Origin: CAYRTD01 sp964528675
Lineage (GTDB): Bacteria > Bacteroidota > Bacteroidia > Bacteroidales > GCA-2748055
Direction of reading: 5' to 3'
Assembly: GCA_964528675.1 (NCBI GenBank)
Contig: CAZGTU010000001.1
Span: 1-64,000 of the forward strand
DNA length: 64,000 bases
Positions 51,900 through 60,910 of the stretch are shown here, one piece after another (position 1 is the stretch's first letter; each line of letters starts with the position of its first letter). The position numbers and the translations under genes were made by a program. The notes beneath the pieces are model-generated. The model was given only the letters and a program-made list of their open reading frames with translations. It did no database searches and had not been told where the DNA came from.

Positions 51900-52841
51900 T
51901 CAGTTTTCGTTAAGTAGTTTCTGAGCAGTTATATTATCGGTAATGAGTACGTTTACAAGATTGGCTTTTGCCACTGCCCTGAGGACTTCATATTTCTCAT
52001 CTCCTCCGGCTATTCCGATTATTCTTGGTATTGCCCTGAGCTCTTGCGAGCTAATCCCAACTACTCTGTCATCGAGCGGAGTTGAAATGAACTCTCCCTT
52101 CCTATTAAAAAACCTGAGCGAAATATCACCCACGGCCCCGGCTTTTTTAATCTGATTGAATTCTTCAGCACTTAAAATATTATTATCCCTTATAAGCTGG
52201 GAATCTTTATCAAACAAACCAATTCCCACAACAGCAATATCGGCATTCACAGCCATATTCAAGGTATCCTTCACCTGTATGTCATTTTTCAGCTCCTTGC
52301 AAATCCCTGAAGTTTTCACTATTCCCGGTGAATGGATCAGCCAGGGCCTGGTTCCAAAGTTTTGGGCCATCCGGCGTGTAAGATCTGCACCATGGTAACC
52401 GGACTGAGGCTGACCGAGTCCGCCAAGCATTTGCACCACTTTAAGATCCGGATAATTCTGCACCGGCAAATTATCCACAAGGCTCAATAAAGAACGCCCC
52501 CATGTAAGACCGATGATTTCATTCCCGGTGATAACTGACCTAAGGTACTCTGCTGCTTCAAAACCGGCTCTGCTAATCCAATTATCTGTATTATGATCCG
52601 GATTTTCAACAATAATAAGCTCATTCAATTGATATTTTTCTTCCAGTTCATGCTCCAGTTCAATATAAGGATTATCAGGTTCAACAATCTTTATCTGAAC
52701 GATCTTCTCCTTTTGCGCTTTTGCGAGCAAACGGGAAACTTTGATCCTGGATATTCCATAACGATTGGCAATAGCCTGCTGCGTCATACCTTTCTCGTAA
52801 TAAGCCCTTGCAACTTTATAAATAAGACTGTCAGAATTCAT
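51900..52841 (-). CDS. SorC/DeoR-type sugar-binding transcriptional regulator
   Basis: A 313-residue regulator. The N-terminal helix-turn-helix is YYEKGMTQQAIANRYGISRIKVSRLLAKAQKEKIVQI (about 14-52), then the SorC effector domain with GLTWGRSLLSLVDNL, VQMLGGLGQPQSGYHGADLTRRMAQNFG and GIAGGDEKYEVLRAVAKANLVNVLITDNITAQ. It leads the operon 52841-42309. The palindrome at 52861-52874 between promoter and start codon suggests autoregulation. Rhizobial EryD of erythritol operons belongs to the same family and also accompanies an FGGY kinase. Confidence 0.93.
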   Translation of the reverse strand: MNSDSLIYKVARAYYEKGMTQQAIANRYGISRIKVSRLLAKAQKEKIVQIKIVEPDNPYIELEHELEEKYQLNELIIVENPDHNTDNWISRAGFEAAEYLRSVITGNEIIGLTWGRSLLSLVDNLPVQNYPDLKVVQMLGGLGQPQSGYHGADLTRRMAQNFGTRPWLIHSPGIVKTSGICKELKNDIQVKDTLNMAVNADIAVVGIGLFDKDSQLIRDNNILSAEEFNQIKKAGAVGDISLRFFNRKGEFISTPLDDRVVGISSQELRAIPRIIGIAGGDEKYEVLRAVAKANLVNVLITDNITAQKLLNEN

Positions 52842-52851
52842 TTGATCATTT

Positions 52852-52913
52852 GTTCGGTTTTGTTCATTTGAACATTCTTAGACAAATCTATGGGATATTA
52901 TTTAGAAAAGCAA
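52852..52913 (-). promoter_or_regulatory. Promoter and candidate SorC operator of the carbohydrate operon
   Basis: On the minus strand, TTG (52911-52913), a 20-bp spacer and TAGATTTG (52883-52890) resemble the Bacteroidota promoter. Between it and the ATG lies the perfect palindrome TGTTCATTTGAACA read on the plus strand at 52861-52874 (TGTTCA-TT-TGAACA), with an adjacent half-matching TGATCATTTGTTCG at 52852-52865. Confidence 0.6.
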
Positions 52914-52918
52914 GGGGG

Positions 52919-53290
52919 GAAGAGGTAAGAAGTAAGAGGTAAGAGGTAAGAAGTAAGAAGTAAGAAGTAAGAAGTAAGGGGTAAGGGGTGAGCATAGACC
53001 ATGGACAATAGACCATGGAGGGAGGAGGTGAACAGTGAAGAGCCCTTCAACTGTCGCTCAGCGACCGGGTAGGAGTAAACGGTGAAGGGTGAACAGTGAA
53101 GGGTAAACAATCAAGGCATTCATAGCCAAATGAAGTAACTACCCCCCGGCCCCTAAAAGGCATACGTGTCAACTTAAGCACAAACATTATGCGCAAGCGT
53201 AAGGTTTTGACCGCCGGTAACCGACGCGAAAGCCAGTACAATGGTAAGCGGGAACAATTCTCCTGTTACCCTCTCCGGGTGATACGGCCC
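52919..53290. repeat. Heptad repeats and palindromes in a 919-bp gene-free region
   Basis: 52922-52987 is a run of AAGTAAG/AGGTAAG units with 7-bp spacing. 52992-53021 has AGACCAT/GGACAAT heptads. 53030-53109 has GTGAACA/GTAAACG/GTGAAGG heptads around a CCCTTCAACTGTCGCTCAGC copy. 53178-53290 carries GTGTCAACTTAAGC, a GACCGCCGGTAACCGACGCG segment and a GGCCCCGCCGTGGCGGA palindrome. From 53291 to 53760 the DNA is AT-rich, with a duplicated TTTAATTCTAATCAGC/CAGCTTTAATTCTTCC, and no gene is seen. Confidence 0.75.
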
Positions 53291-53760
53291 CGCCGTGGCG
53301 GACTTTTATCTAACTACTTTCTGTAAATCCTTTATATATTTCAGACAATTTTATCCGTTTTGGTTCAGTATTATGTTTCAATACTTTAATCAGCTTTAAT
53401 TCTAATCAGCTTTAATTCTTCCAAATCGTGCAAAATCCCCAAAGCCTTCCTGTTGGTTAACTCTATAAGTATCGTGTTTTTCATGGGTCTATTCATTTAA
53501 CGTGCAACAAGCTTTGAATTTTTGTTTTAGCGATATACGCATCTATTAAAGAATAGTACAATTTTTTTATCTTCTGTTTAAACGTTTTTGCACATTTTTA
53601 GTCAAAAACAATCTATGAAAGTATGCTAATCCTTTAGGAATTACTAGTGTTTAATATCCATCCCGAAGCAAATTCAGCGAATTCTCCAAAAAAATATCCA
53701 ATATACCCACCTTAGATCCACTAAATTTCATAAATTTATACAAATCAAATACTTCCACTC

Positions 53761-54300
53761 ATGAAAACCACAATTTGGACAGGCATTTTAGTTTTCATCG
53801 GATGGGCAATCTTCAGCAATTACTGGTATGTGTGTAAAATCAAAGATCTTTGTGGAGATGAGCTTACCGCCGTCACCGCAATGGATGAATCCAGCACCCT
53901 GCCAGATACGACTGCTGAACAACGCAGAGCTGAAGAAGAGGCAGAAAAAGAAGCCGCCCTTATCCGTTCCATTGAACAAACCGTCATTTACTTTGCTTTC
54001 GATTCATCCTATGTGCTGAATCAAAGTCAGCTCAGTAATCTTACCCGCGAAGTAAACACTCTCTCTCCCGGACTTGTCGTACTGGAAGGTCACTGTTGCA
54101 ATATTGGCACAGAAACCTATAATATGGAACTGGGACAGCGAAGAGCCGACCGTGTTAGAAGAGCTCTCGTTGATCAGGGAATATCTCCGCAAAACATCTC
54201 CACCATTTCTTACGGTGAAGAACAACCTGCAATTCCCAATACCAGTGAGGAAAACCGTGAAAAAAACCGAAGGGTTGAAATCATCATTAAAGAAAAATAA
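53761..54300 (+). CDS. OmpA-family protein with N-terminal membrane anchor
   Basis: A 179-residue protein. A hydrophobic segment (residues 5-22) anchors it, most likely in the inner membrane or as an uncleaved signal. A charged Ala/Glu helix (RRAEEEAEKEAALIRS) links to the OmpA C-terminal domain at ~75-178: VIYFAFDSSYVLNQSQLSNL, VLEGHCCNIGTETYNMELGQRRADRVRRAL, ISTISYGEEQPAIPNTSEENREKNRRVEI. The peptidoglycan-contacting Asp of the usual GHTD motif is replaced by Cys (GHCC), a common variant. The PAS gene begins 5 bp later. Confidence 0.88.
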   Translation: MKTTIWTGILVFIGWAIFSNYWYVCKIKDLCGDELTAVTAMDESSTLPDTTAEQRRAEEEAEKEAALIRSIEQTVIYFAFDSSYVLNQSQLSNLTREVNTLSPGLVVLEGHCCNIGTETYNMELGQRRADRVRRALVDQGISPQNISTISYGEEQPAIPNTSEENREKNRRVEIIIKEK

Positions 54301-54305
54301 ATACC

Positions 54306-54944
54306 ATGGAAAAATTAAGCGCCATTTTTCAGATCTCAATTTTGTTAATTGTTGCATTTCTTATCGGAATAGTAATGACATGGGTGTATTGGCGGATAAA
54401 ATACCGGAAGTTAAAAGATGAAACCGAACAGAAAGCAAAGGAACAGGAAAGACTCCGCATGGAATTGCAGCAAAGCATCGATCAACTTAGCACCGATAAC
54501 AGGGAATTAAAAGAAGAGCTGGAAGAAGTCAGAGATAAGAATATTCTTCTTATGAAGGAATATGTCCCCAGTAAGCTTTATACCACCATAGTAAAAAATA
54601 TGGGTGAAGGTGTCTCTGTAAGCGATGAAAACGGTTTCTTCCTGGTGTATAATCCTAAGCTTGAACAAATAACAGGTTTTACTCGCGAGGAGGCTAATAA
54701 ACATAAAGACAAAATCTTCCTGAATTCAATCTATCCCGATGATGATATCCGGCAAAAAGTAGCAGAGGATATAGAAAATATATCTGAGGCACAGGAGCAT
54801 ACTAATATTAAAACCACCATCACAACAAAGGACAACAAAAAAGTTCCTGTGCTTGTTACATCAACAGTGGTGAGCTATTACGGCAAAAAGTATTATTTGT
54901 CGGTATTCAGAGATGTGTCGGAGGAGCCGAGGGTGGAGGAGTAG
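54306..54944 (+). CDS. Membrane-anchored PAS domain protein
   Basis: A 212-residue protein: one transmembrane helix (residues ~9-30), a coiled coil (~36-85, LKDETEQKAKEQERLRMEL...ELKEELEEVRDK), then a single PAS domain (~92-208; NMGEGVSVSDENGFFLVYNPKLEQITGFTREEANKH). No kinase, cyclase or methyl-accepting output domain follows, so it must signal through a partner. It starts 5 bp after the OmpA gene. The C-terminal VSEEPRVEE is encoded by repeat-like GGAGGA DNA. Confidence 0.85.
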   Translation: MEKLSAIFQISILLIVAFLIGIVMTWVYWRIKYRKLKDETEQKAKEQERLRMELQQSIDQLSTDNRELKEELEEVRDKNILLMKEYVPSKLYTTIVKNMGEGVSVSDENGFFLVYNPKLEQITGFTREEANKHKDKIFLNSIYPDDDIRQKVAEDIENISEAQEHTNIKTTITTKDNKKVPVLVTSTVVSYYGKKYYLSVFRDVSEEPRVEE

Positions 54945-55123
54945 GATGATGTGGTGGGATAATGAGGGAATGGGAGTAGAGCCGATTATAGCAACCGGTC
55001 ATCGAGCGGTGGTTGGTGAGCGGAGTCGAACTAAGTCGAGATGGGAGAATGTGGTAGGAGAATGTGGGGAGAGAACTTGGGGGGATGATTATAACAGTAG
55101 TTATTAACTAAATAATTAACATT

Positions 55124-55405
55124 ATGGACAAAAAAGATTACAAAAAAGAAGCGAAAAAGAGCATTGATGATATTTTCGCAAAAATTGACGAAATGGAAGC
55201 CAAAAAAGACAAGGCTGAAGGAAAAACCAAAGCTGAATACGAAGAAAAACTTAATCGGCTGAAGAAGAAGAAGCAAGAACTTAAGGACAGGTATGACGAG
55301 CTTATCAACGCTTCCGATGAAAAGTGGAAGGAAGTAAAAAGCTCATTTTCTTCCGCAACCAATTCTTTTAAAGAGGGGCTTTCTGAGCTTAAATCTTTGA
55401 TTTAA
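55124..55405 (+). CDS. Small charged coiled-coil protein, 93 aa
   Basis: A soluble, lysine/glutamate-rich helical protein (IDDIFAKIDEMEAKKDKAEGKTKAEYEEKLNRLKKKKQELKDRYDEL) ending SFSSATNSFKEGLSELKSLI. It resembles small stress-associated coiled-coil or LEA-like proteins in Bacteroidota; no precise family is claimed. It stands alone, 98 bp before the DUF2254 gene. Confidence 0.7.
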   Translation: MDKKDYKKEAKKSIDDIFAKIDEMEAKKDKAEGKTKAEYEEKLNRLKKKKQELKDRYDELINASDEKWKEVKSSFSSATNSFKEGLSELKSLI

Positions 55406-55503
55406 TGCCCTGGAAACAAATCTCTTAAGGGCTTCATAAATAAACCTGGTTAAAATTAGGTGAAGCGGCATTTTATACCCACTCACTGATACCCCTTCGC
55501 GCA

Positions 55504-56811
55504 ATGAAAAAACTATTTTTCTATTGGAATGAACTAAAAGCGACATTCTGGTTTATTCCTGTGGTAATTATTTTGGCCTCCATCCTATTATCAATAGGAT
55601 TGGTATATGTGGACGGTCAGGTCAGCTTTTCCCTGGATGGCTATGGCCGTTTCTTTTTTGTGAACAGCTCTGATTCTGCCCGCAGTATTTTGTCAACTAT
55701 ATCAGGTGCAATGATAGGAGTAGCGGGAACTGTTTTTTCAGTTACGCTTGTAGCCTTAACCCTGGCATCTTCACAATTTGGCCCAAGGTTAATCAAAAAT
55801 TTTATGTATATACGGCTTAATCAGATTGTATTGGGCTCATACATATCTACTTACCTCTATTGTCTTCTTGTATTGAATGCCATTAAAAAAAGTAGCGATT
55901 ACACGTTTATCCCTTCCATATCCATTCTTATAGCTATAGTTGCTGCCATTGTAAATATTATTTTACTTATCATATTTATCCACCAGATCGCCATAAGCAT
56001 TCAAGCAGATAAAGTAATCTCAGATATTTCAGGTTTTATTTCTAAACAGGTCGAAACCCTGTTCCCTGAAAAAATGGGAGAAGAATTGGAAAACGAAAAA
56101 AGCTACGATTCTGATAATCTCAAATCAAAATATGATACTTCTGTTTCTTTGAGATGTCCTGTAAGCGGTTATCTGCAATATATTGACAGCAAATTATTAA
56201 TGGAAACGGTAGCCAGCCAGGATATGCTTCTGGAATTATATTACAGACCGGGAGGATATATGGTGAAAGGTATGGAGATTGGAAGAATACATGCACACGA
56301 TGATCCGGATGAAGAAAAGGTAAAGAGTATTCTTCAACACCTGGTAATCGGAAAAACCAAAACGGCTCAGCAAGATCTCGAATTTTCCATTCATCAAATG
56401 GTTGAAATTGCAGCTCGGGCACTCTCACCGGGAATTAATGACCCATATACGGCTGTAGCATGTATTGATAATTTGACGGCTACAATGTGTTATCTGGCAG
56501 AAGTTAAATTTCCTTCAAGATACCGCATGGATGACGACAATAATTTACGAATTATTACTGACACAGTAGAATTTGAAGGTGTTTTAGATGCGGCATTTAA
56601 TCAGATTCGACAATTTTCAACAGGAAGCACAGCCGTTATAATAAGATTGATGGAGGCCTTGATAACAATCGCAGAATTCACGAAAAAGAAAAGCTATAAA
56701 GAAGCAATCATCAAACACGCAACAATGGTTTTAAATACCGGCAAAGCATCAATCAAAGAAGAGAATGATCTTCAAGACCTGAAAGTAAGAGCGAAAGAAA
56801 TAATAGGATAA
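55504..56811 (+). CDS. DUF2254 family membrane protein
   Basis: A 435-residue inner-membrane protein. Four hydrophobic segments lie at about 13-35, 65-90, 108-128 and 138-162, including SILSTISGAMIGVAGTVFSVTLVALTLASSQFGPRLIKNFM, the family signature. The C-terminal ~260 residues are soluble (QAYISxx-type VSGYLQYIDSKLLM, ISPGINDPYTAVACIDNL as ALSPGINDPYTAVACIDN). The function of DUF2254 is unknown. The gene is monocistronic. Confidence 0.9.
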   Translation: MKKLFFYWNELKATFWFIPVVIILASILLSIGLVYVDGQVSFSLDGYGRFFFVNSSDSARSILSTISGAMIGVAGTVFSVTLVALTLASSQFGPRLIKNFMYIRLNQIVLGSYISTYLYCLLVLNAIKKSSDYTFIPSISILIAIVAAIVNIILLIIFIHQIAISIQADKVISDISGFISKQVETLFPEKMGEELENEKSYDSDNLKSKYDTSVSLRCPVSGYLQYIDSKLLMETVASQDMLLELYYRPGGYMVKGMEIGRIHAHDDPDEEKVKSILQHLVIGKTKTAQQDLEFSIHQMVEIAARALSPGINDPYTAVACIDNLTATMCYLAEVKFPSRYRMDDDNNLRIITDTVEFEGVLDAAFNQIRQFSTGSTAVIIRLMEALITIAEFTKKKSYKEAIIKHATMVLNTGKASIKEENDLQDLKVRAKEIIG

Positions 56812-56814
56812 TAA

Positions 56815-56920
56815 AGAATCAGTGGAACCATAAAATCATTAATGGTTGTTGACTATATAAATAATGTTCTTACTGATTTAAAAGAGATACACCGAATTAA
56901 AAACGGCTGGCTGAATTAGT
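56815..56920 (+). pseudogene. Fragment of a 2H-phosphodiesterase (2'-5' RNA ligase-like) gene
   Basis: 56821-56919 translates as SGTIKSLMVVDYINNVLTDL then KEIHRIKNGWLN and a stop, closely matching the last ~30 residues (AGSIESLMVVDYTDDVLTDI...) of the gene at 60911-61432. Everything upstream is missing, with stops just before it, so it is a 5'-truncated relic. Confidence 0.7.
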
Positions 56921-56924
56921 CTCG

Positions 56925-57079
56925 CTACTGAGGGAACTTTTTGAGCAGCGTTAAAAAAGGACTGTTGTTTGAGTCGCTGAAGAAAAAGTATACGGTGAAC
57001 AATCCCGGAATTCTTTCGGAAATTCCTGGTTATCAGCCTACTAACGCGTTGGCCAGTGCTTCTGTCACCGTATACTTTT
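56925..57079. repeat. Palindromic repeat element
   Basis: A perfect 15-bp inverted repeat AAAAGTATACGGTGA (56984-56998) / TCACCGTATACTTTT (57065-57079) encloses CCCGGAATTCTTTCGGAAAT-type inner symmetry resembling 8942-8966. It lies between the relic above and the LytTR gene. Confidence 0.65.
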
Positions 57080-57256
57080 CCGGCGGATCTCTAACCAAAA
57101 TCCGGTTTTTTCTTATATTTGATATATGATTTTATTAAGATATAGACGCTTCTGATCAGTTCGGCCAGGATGTAAAAACACATGATGGGGTTGAAAGTCA
57201 AACAGGTATTACCGGTGAAGCAGTAAATAACAATATAAATATCATTTCTATTAACA

Positions 57257-58120
57257 GTGGCATCGCAAATCAAGACATTACTCTCAAAAAGATATCCGCA
57301 AAATTATATGGTCAGAAGGCCGTTTATGGGCACCCTGGTATTTTTGATTTTTGTTTTTTTATTCGTGATTATTTACCGTCCCTTTGAGGTGCATAGTGCA
57401 CGTTCTTTCGGACTGTTCTTTACCATTTTTCTCTATTGCATAGCAATATCTGTCCCGGTTCTGTTTATTACATTTATCTTAAAACGGACAAACTGTTTCA
57501 ACATTAGCAGGGATTGGAGTGTATCAAGTGAGTTACTTTCAGATATTATTATCCTGGTAACAATTGGTGTTGCAGCCTATTTCGCAGGTTTTCTTATAGA
57601 AGGAGGAGACCGCTGGGATCTTCGAACATTTAATGATTCATTCACCAGAGCTCTGCTTATCGGGATAGTTCCTGTATTAATTCCGTCTTTATTTAACATA
57701 CGTTATTTACTTGCACCGGAGATCCTTCATGAGTTTGCAGCTAACAGGAATTCTATTGAAAAAGAAAGCAAAGAGCAGCTAATACAGATTGAATCGAAAG
57801 CTAAAAAAGAAGATCTGAGCTTTTATCCGAACCAGTTTATATATGCCGAAGCTAAAGGCAACTATGTGGTTTTTCATCTTTTAATCGAGGATAAACCAGT
57901 TGAGGTTATGATAAGGAATTCCATCACCAATATCGAACAGCAGCTTTCAGGCACTCAGGATTTCTTAAGAATTCATCGTGCCTTCATTGTAAACTTAAAG
58001 AAAGTCCGTTCAAAACAGGGTAATACCCTCGGGTACCGACTTAAACTTGCCGGAAGCAATAATGTAATTCCTGTTTCGCGACAAAATATAAAACAGTTCG
58101 ATCAAATGATGATGGAATAA
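57257..58120 (+). CDS. Membrane LytTR-type transcriptional regulator
   Basis: A protein of 287 residues from GTG at 57257. An ATG at 57308 is possible, but TLLSKRYPQN upstream matches the usual LL.kpYP start of this family. Four transmembrane helices lie at about 24-44, 54-76, 95-115 and 128-150. A coiled linker precedes the LytTR DNA-binding domain at ~185-285 (FIYAEAKGNYVVFHLL, VEVMIRNSITNIEQQL, FLRIHRAFIVNLKKV). It lacks a receiver domain, so the membrane part probably senses the signal. It probably controls the receptor gene 163 bp downstream. Confidence 0.87.
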   Translation: MASQIKTLLSKRYPQNYMVRRPFMGTLVFLIFVFLFVIIYRPFEVHSARSFGLFFTIFLYCIAISVPVLFITFILKRTNCFNISRDWSVSSELLSDIIILVTIGVAAYFAGFLIEGGDRWDLRTFNDSFTRALLIGIVPVLIPSLFNIRYLLAPEILHEFAANRNSIEKESKEQLIQIESKAKKEDLSFYPNQFIYAEAKGNYVVFHLLIEDKPVEVMIRNSITNIEQQLSGTQDFLRIHRAFIVNLKKVRSKQGNTLGYRLKLAGSNNVIPVSRQNIKQFDQMMME

Positions 58121-58283
58121 AGACCTAAGCATTCATCATAAAAAATTGTTTTTCGTACCAATTTCCTGACCCTGGATTCTTCAGGTTTTCCAACGGTCAC
58201 AAATTCTTGCTGAATATCCCTGTAATTAGGATAATACATGGAATGTTCATCCATTTGTAATTGTAAAACCAAACACGATTACA

Positions 58284-60662
58284 ATGGAAAATATGAAAAA
58301 TTCAGCAGAAAGAATAAGAAAGTATTTAAGTATTACTCTCCTGGCCATCATCTCTTTTTCTTTTACCGGTCTCAATGCACAGAATGAATCCTCAGTAAGA
58401 GGAACAATCATTGAAGAGAAAAGCAAACAGCCTGTTCCTTTTGCTACCGTTTGTCTTATGGATCATTCCACTGATTCAGATCCGGTTAATGCCGCGACAA
58501 TAAGTGATGAAAACGGAGCTTTCAGGCTTGGCTCTCTTAAACCCGGCAAATACATTCTCCAGGTGCGTTCAATTGGATATAAAACTGGATCCAGATCAAT
58601 AAATATTGAAGCTCCAGGGATTTTAGATGCCGGGGTTATAAGACTTCAGGATACAACATTGCTGATTGAAGAAGCTGTTGTGGTTGGGAAACGTCCTGCT
58701 GGTAAAACGGAAGAGGATAAAACTGTCTATTTCATCAATAGTAAAATTCTCGGCGCAACAGGAAATGCACCTGGCATGCTCAGACATATACCCGGTATAC
58801 AGGTTGATCTAAAGCAAAACATTTACCTTGAAGGAAGCCGGGACATACTCATTTATGTTAATGGCATTGAACGGGATGAAAGCTATATCGGTCAGCTGGA
58901 TCCTGCCCTGATAGAAAAGATAGAGATTATGAATACGCCTCCATCCGTTTATGACGGAGATGTTGAGGGTGTTATCAATATAGTCTTGAAAAAAGATAAA
59001 AATGCAGGGATAAGTGGAAAATTTTTCACTGATATACCTACATCCAAATCCATAGTTTACTCTTTTCCTACCGCGAGTCTGAACTATGGTTATAATAATT
59101 TGAATTTACACCTCTCCTACAATGGCGAAATAAATTACGAAGATATTGATGAAACTACATACCGTGAGGTCCGAAAGGGTACATTGGAAACTGATATAAC
59201 TTCCATTCAGCAGGTAAGGCAAAAGAATCTGTCACATAACCTTCATTACGGATTTGATTATTTTTTATCATCCCGGGATATTATTAATCTATATGGTTCT
59301 TATAATCCCTATTCCTGGGAGCAGGATGGTAATGTCATGATCGAAACCACCGGAATGGAAAATCACAACTGGAATTTGCTGAAAGATGAAACCGACAGAA
59401 ACATCAACACTTATAATTCACTCTATTACAAGCATCTATTCAATGAAAAGGGTAATGAAATAAGCATTGATATCAGCAGATCCTCTATTCTCTCAAGGAA
59501 TACAACAACTTACCTGAATGAAGAAGAAACCGGTATCCCTGCTTATAAAAATACCCAAAAACCCGAGCAAAATTCCTCAACTATTAAAATCGATTTTAAA
59601 TCACCCATTGGTCATAAATTTTCCATCAGCACCGGAACAAAGGCCAGATTTAAAACCATGCACGATGACTCAAATGATTTCACTTACAGGCAACAGATCT
59701 TTGCCCTTTACGGCATAATGGGTTATAAGCATATGAAAAATGACTTCAACATAGGGGTACGTGCAGAAAAGTCTGTATGGGAAGATATGAATGAAGCTGG
59801 CAAATCGATATCTTCGTTTTTACCCTATGCCAGCTTCAGCCATAAAATAAATTCCCGACAAAGCCTGGGTTTTTCCTACCGGCGTTCAATAGACAGACCT
59901 TCAATTTATCTCCTTAATCCATATTCATACAAAGACGATCCATACACTATCAGCAAAGGCAATCCACTTTTGGATCCTGAACTGCGAAACAACCTGTATT
60001 TAGAACATTCAATTCAATTTCACGGGAATTATCTCTCAAGCAGGCTGTTCTATAGCAAAGCAAAGGATGCTATCAATAAGCTTCTCATTTTGAATGACAC
60101 AAGTGCTTTCGAGACCCGGATGCATAATCTCGGAAACATTCACCGCTATGGAATAAAGTTATCAGGATCATTTAACTTCGGCCCTCTTACAATCAATTCC
60201 AACATTCAATTATATAAAATATCCACCCATGGTAATGACCTGGCCCGGGCACATGATATTGAAAACCGGTCTGATATGGTTCTGGAGTCAAGCCTTTCAT
60301 CCATATTATCCCTTAAAAATAACTTTGCATTTTCGGCAATTTTTCAATACTCCACCCCTGAAATCAACATACAGGAAAAAACATTTTGCGATCCTCTTTA
60401 TTTTATTTCCCTTGATAAGAGCTTTAAGAACAATATTAAAGCAGGAATAATGACAGCCTTGCCATTTAAAAAATCACTTGTTTACCAGGGATCCGAAATT
60501 GAAGAAGCTGATTTTAGCAGCTATTATACCGGAAACCTGAAGCTGCCGGTGGTTCCTGTCATGTTCAGGATCAGTTATCAGTTCAATGCTGGTAAAGAAA
60601 GGACATTTATAAAGCGTGATAAAGTTGAGGTGGAAAAGAAGATGAAGTCCGGGTTAAAATAA
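58284..60662 (+). CDS. Outer-membrane beta-barrel receptor with CarboxypepD_reg domain (TonB-dependent receptor-like)
   Basis: A 792-residue outer-membrane protein. Signal peptide to ~33 (ending LNAQ). Residues ~36-120 form a carboxypeptidase-regulatory-like domain (VRGTIIEEKSKQPVPFATVCLMD...LKPGKYILQVRSIGYK). ~130-235 is a plug-like domain (GNAPGMLRHIPGIQVD, IYVNGIERDESYIGQLDPALIEKIEIMN, DGDVEGVINIVLKKD). The rest is an OMP_b-brl_3 type barrel with many alternating strands (FSYRRSIDRPSIYLLNPYSYKDDPYTISKGNPLLDPEL). This group, unlike SusC, is not paired with a SusD and is often regulated by LytTR proteins. Ligand unknown. Confidence 0.9.
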   Translation: MENMKNSAERIRKYLSITLLAIISFSFTGLNAQNESSVRGTIIEEKSKQPVPFATVCLMDHSTDSDPVNAATISDENGAFRLGSLKPGKYILQVRSIGYKTGSRSINIEAPGILDAGVIRLQDTTLLIEEAVVVGKRPAGKTEEDKTVYFINSKILGATGNAPGMLRHIPGIQVDLKQNIYLEGSRDILIYVNGIERDESYIGQLDPALIEKIEIMNTPPSVYDGDVEGVINIVLKKDKNAGISGKFFTDIPTSKSIVYSFPTASLNYGYNNLNLHLSYNGEINYEDIDETTYREVRKGTLETDITSIQQVRQKNLSHNLHYGFDYFLSSRDIINLYGSYNPYSWEQDGNVMIETTGMENHNWNLLKDETDRNINTYNSLYYKHLFNEKGNEISIDISRSSILSRNTTTYLNEEETGIPAYKNTQKPEQNSSTIKIDFKSPIGHKFSISTGTKARFKTMHDDSNDFTYRQQIFALYGIMGYKHMKNDFNIGVRAEKSVWEDMNEAGKSISSFLPYASFSHKINSRQSLGFSYRRSIDRPSIYLLNPYSYKDDPYTISKGNPLLDPELRNNLYLEHSIQFHGNYLSSRLFYSKAKDAINKLLILNDTSAFETRMHNLGNIHRYGIKLSGSFNFGPLTINSNIQLYKISTHGNDLARAHDIENRSDMVLESSLSSILSLKNNFAFSAIFQYSTPEINIQEKTFCDPLYFISLDKSFKNNIKAGIMTALPFKKSLVYQGSEIEEADFSSYYTGNLKLPVVPVMFRISYQFNAGKERTFIKRDKVEVEKKMKSGLK

Positions 60663-60731
60663 ATTATAGGCATTTTATGAGAGATACACTTATCAGAGAA
60701 AATGTCTATCTTTGAAAAAAGCACAGTAAAA

Positions 60732-60851
60732 ATGAATAAAAGACTGGTCCTTAACCGAATAAAAAAAGCTATCCACGAAAAAGATCCCTGTACGAATACA
60801 TATTTATTTGGTTCAAGAGCAAGGGGTGATAATCGTCCGGATTCAGATTGA
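60732..60851 (+). pseudogene. Truncated MNT-type nucleotidyltransferase
   Basis: Thirty-nine codons encode the N terminus of a minimal nucleotidyltransferase, ending in the active-site motif FGSRARGDNRPDSD and a TGA exactly where the second catalytic Asp and the rest of the domain should follow. Nothing downstream continues it, so it is a remnant, possibly of a toxin-antitoxin-like pair. Confidence 0.7.
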
Positions 60852-60910
60852 AAGATAAGGCATATTTTCCAAAGAATTACCTAAATCAGTTATACCATTA
60901 AATGTAAACC

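Noticed and set aside
49043..52841. Assigning the SorC operon to erythritol catabolism
   Set aside because: The SorC and FGGY families are shared with ery operons, but no EryB or EryC-like genes are present and two polysaccharide hydrolases are, so the substrate is left open.
52922..52987. Short tandem units considered as a CRISPR array
   Set aside because: Units are 7 bp with no unique spacers, and no cas genes are in the window.
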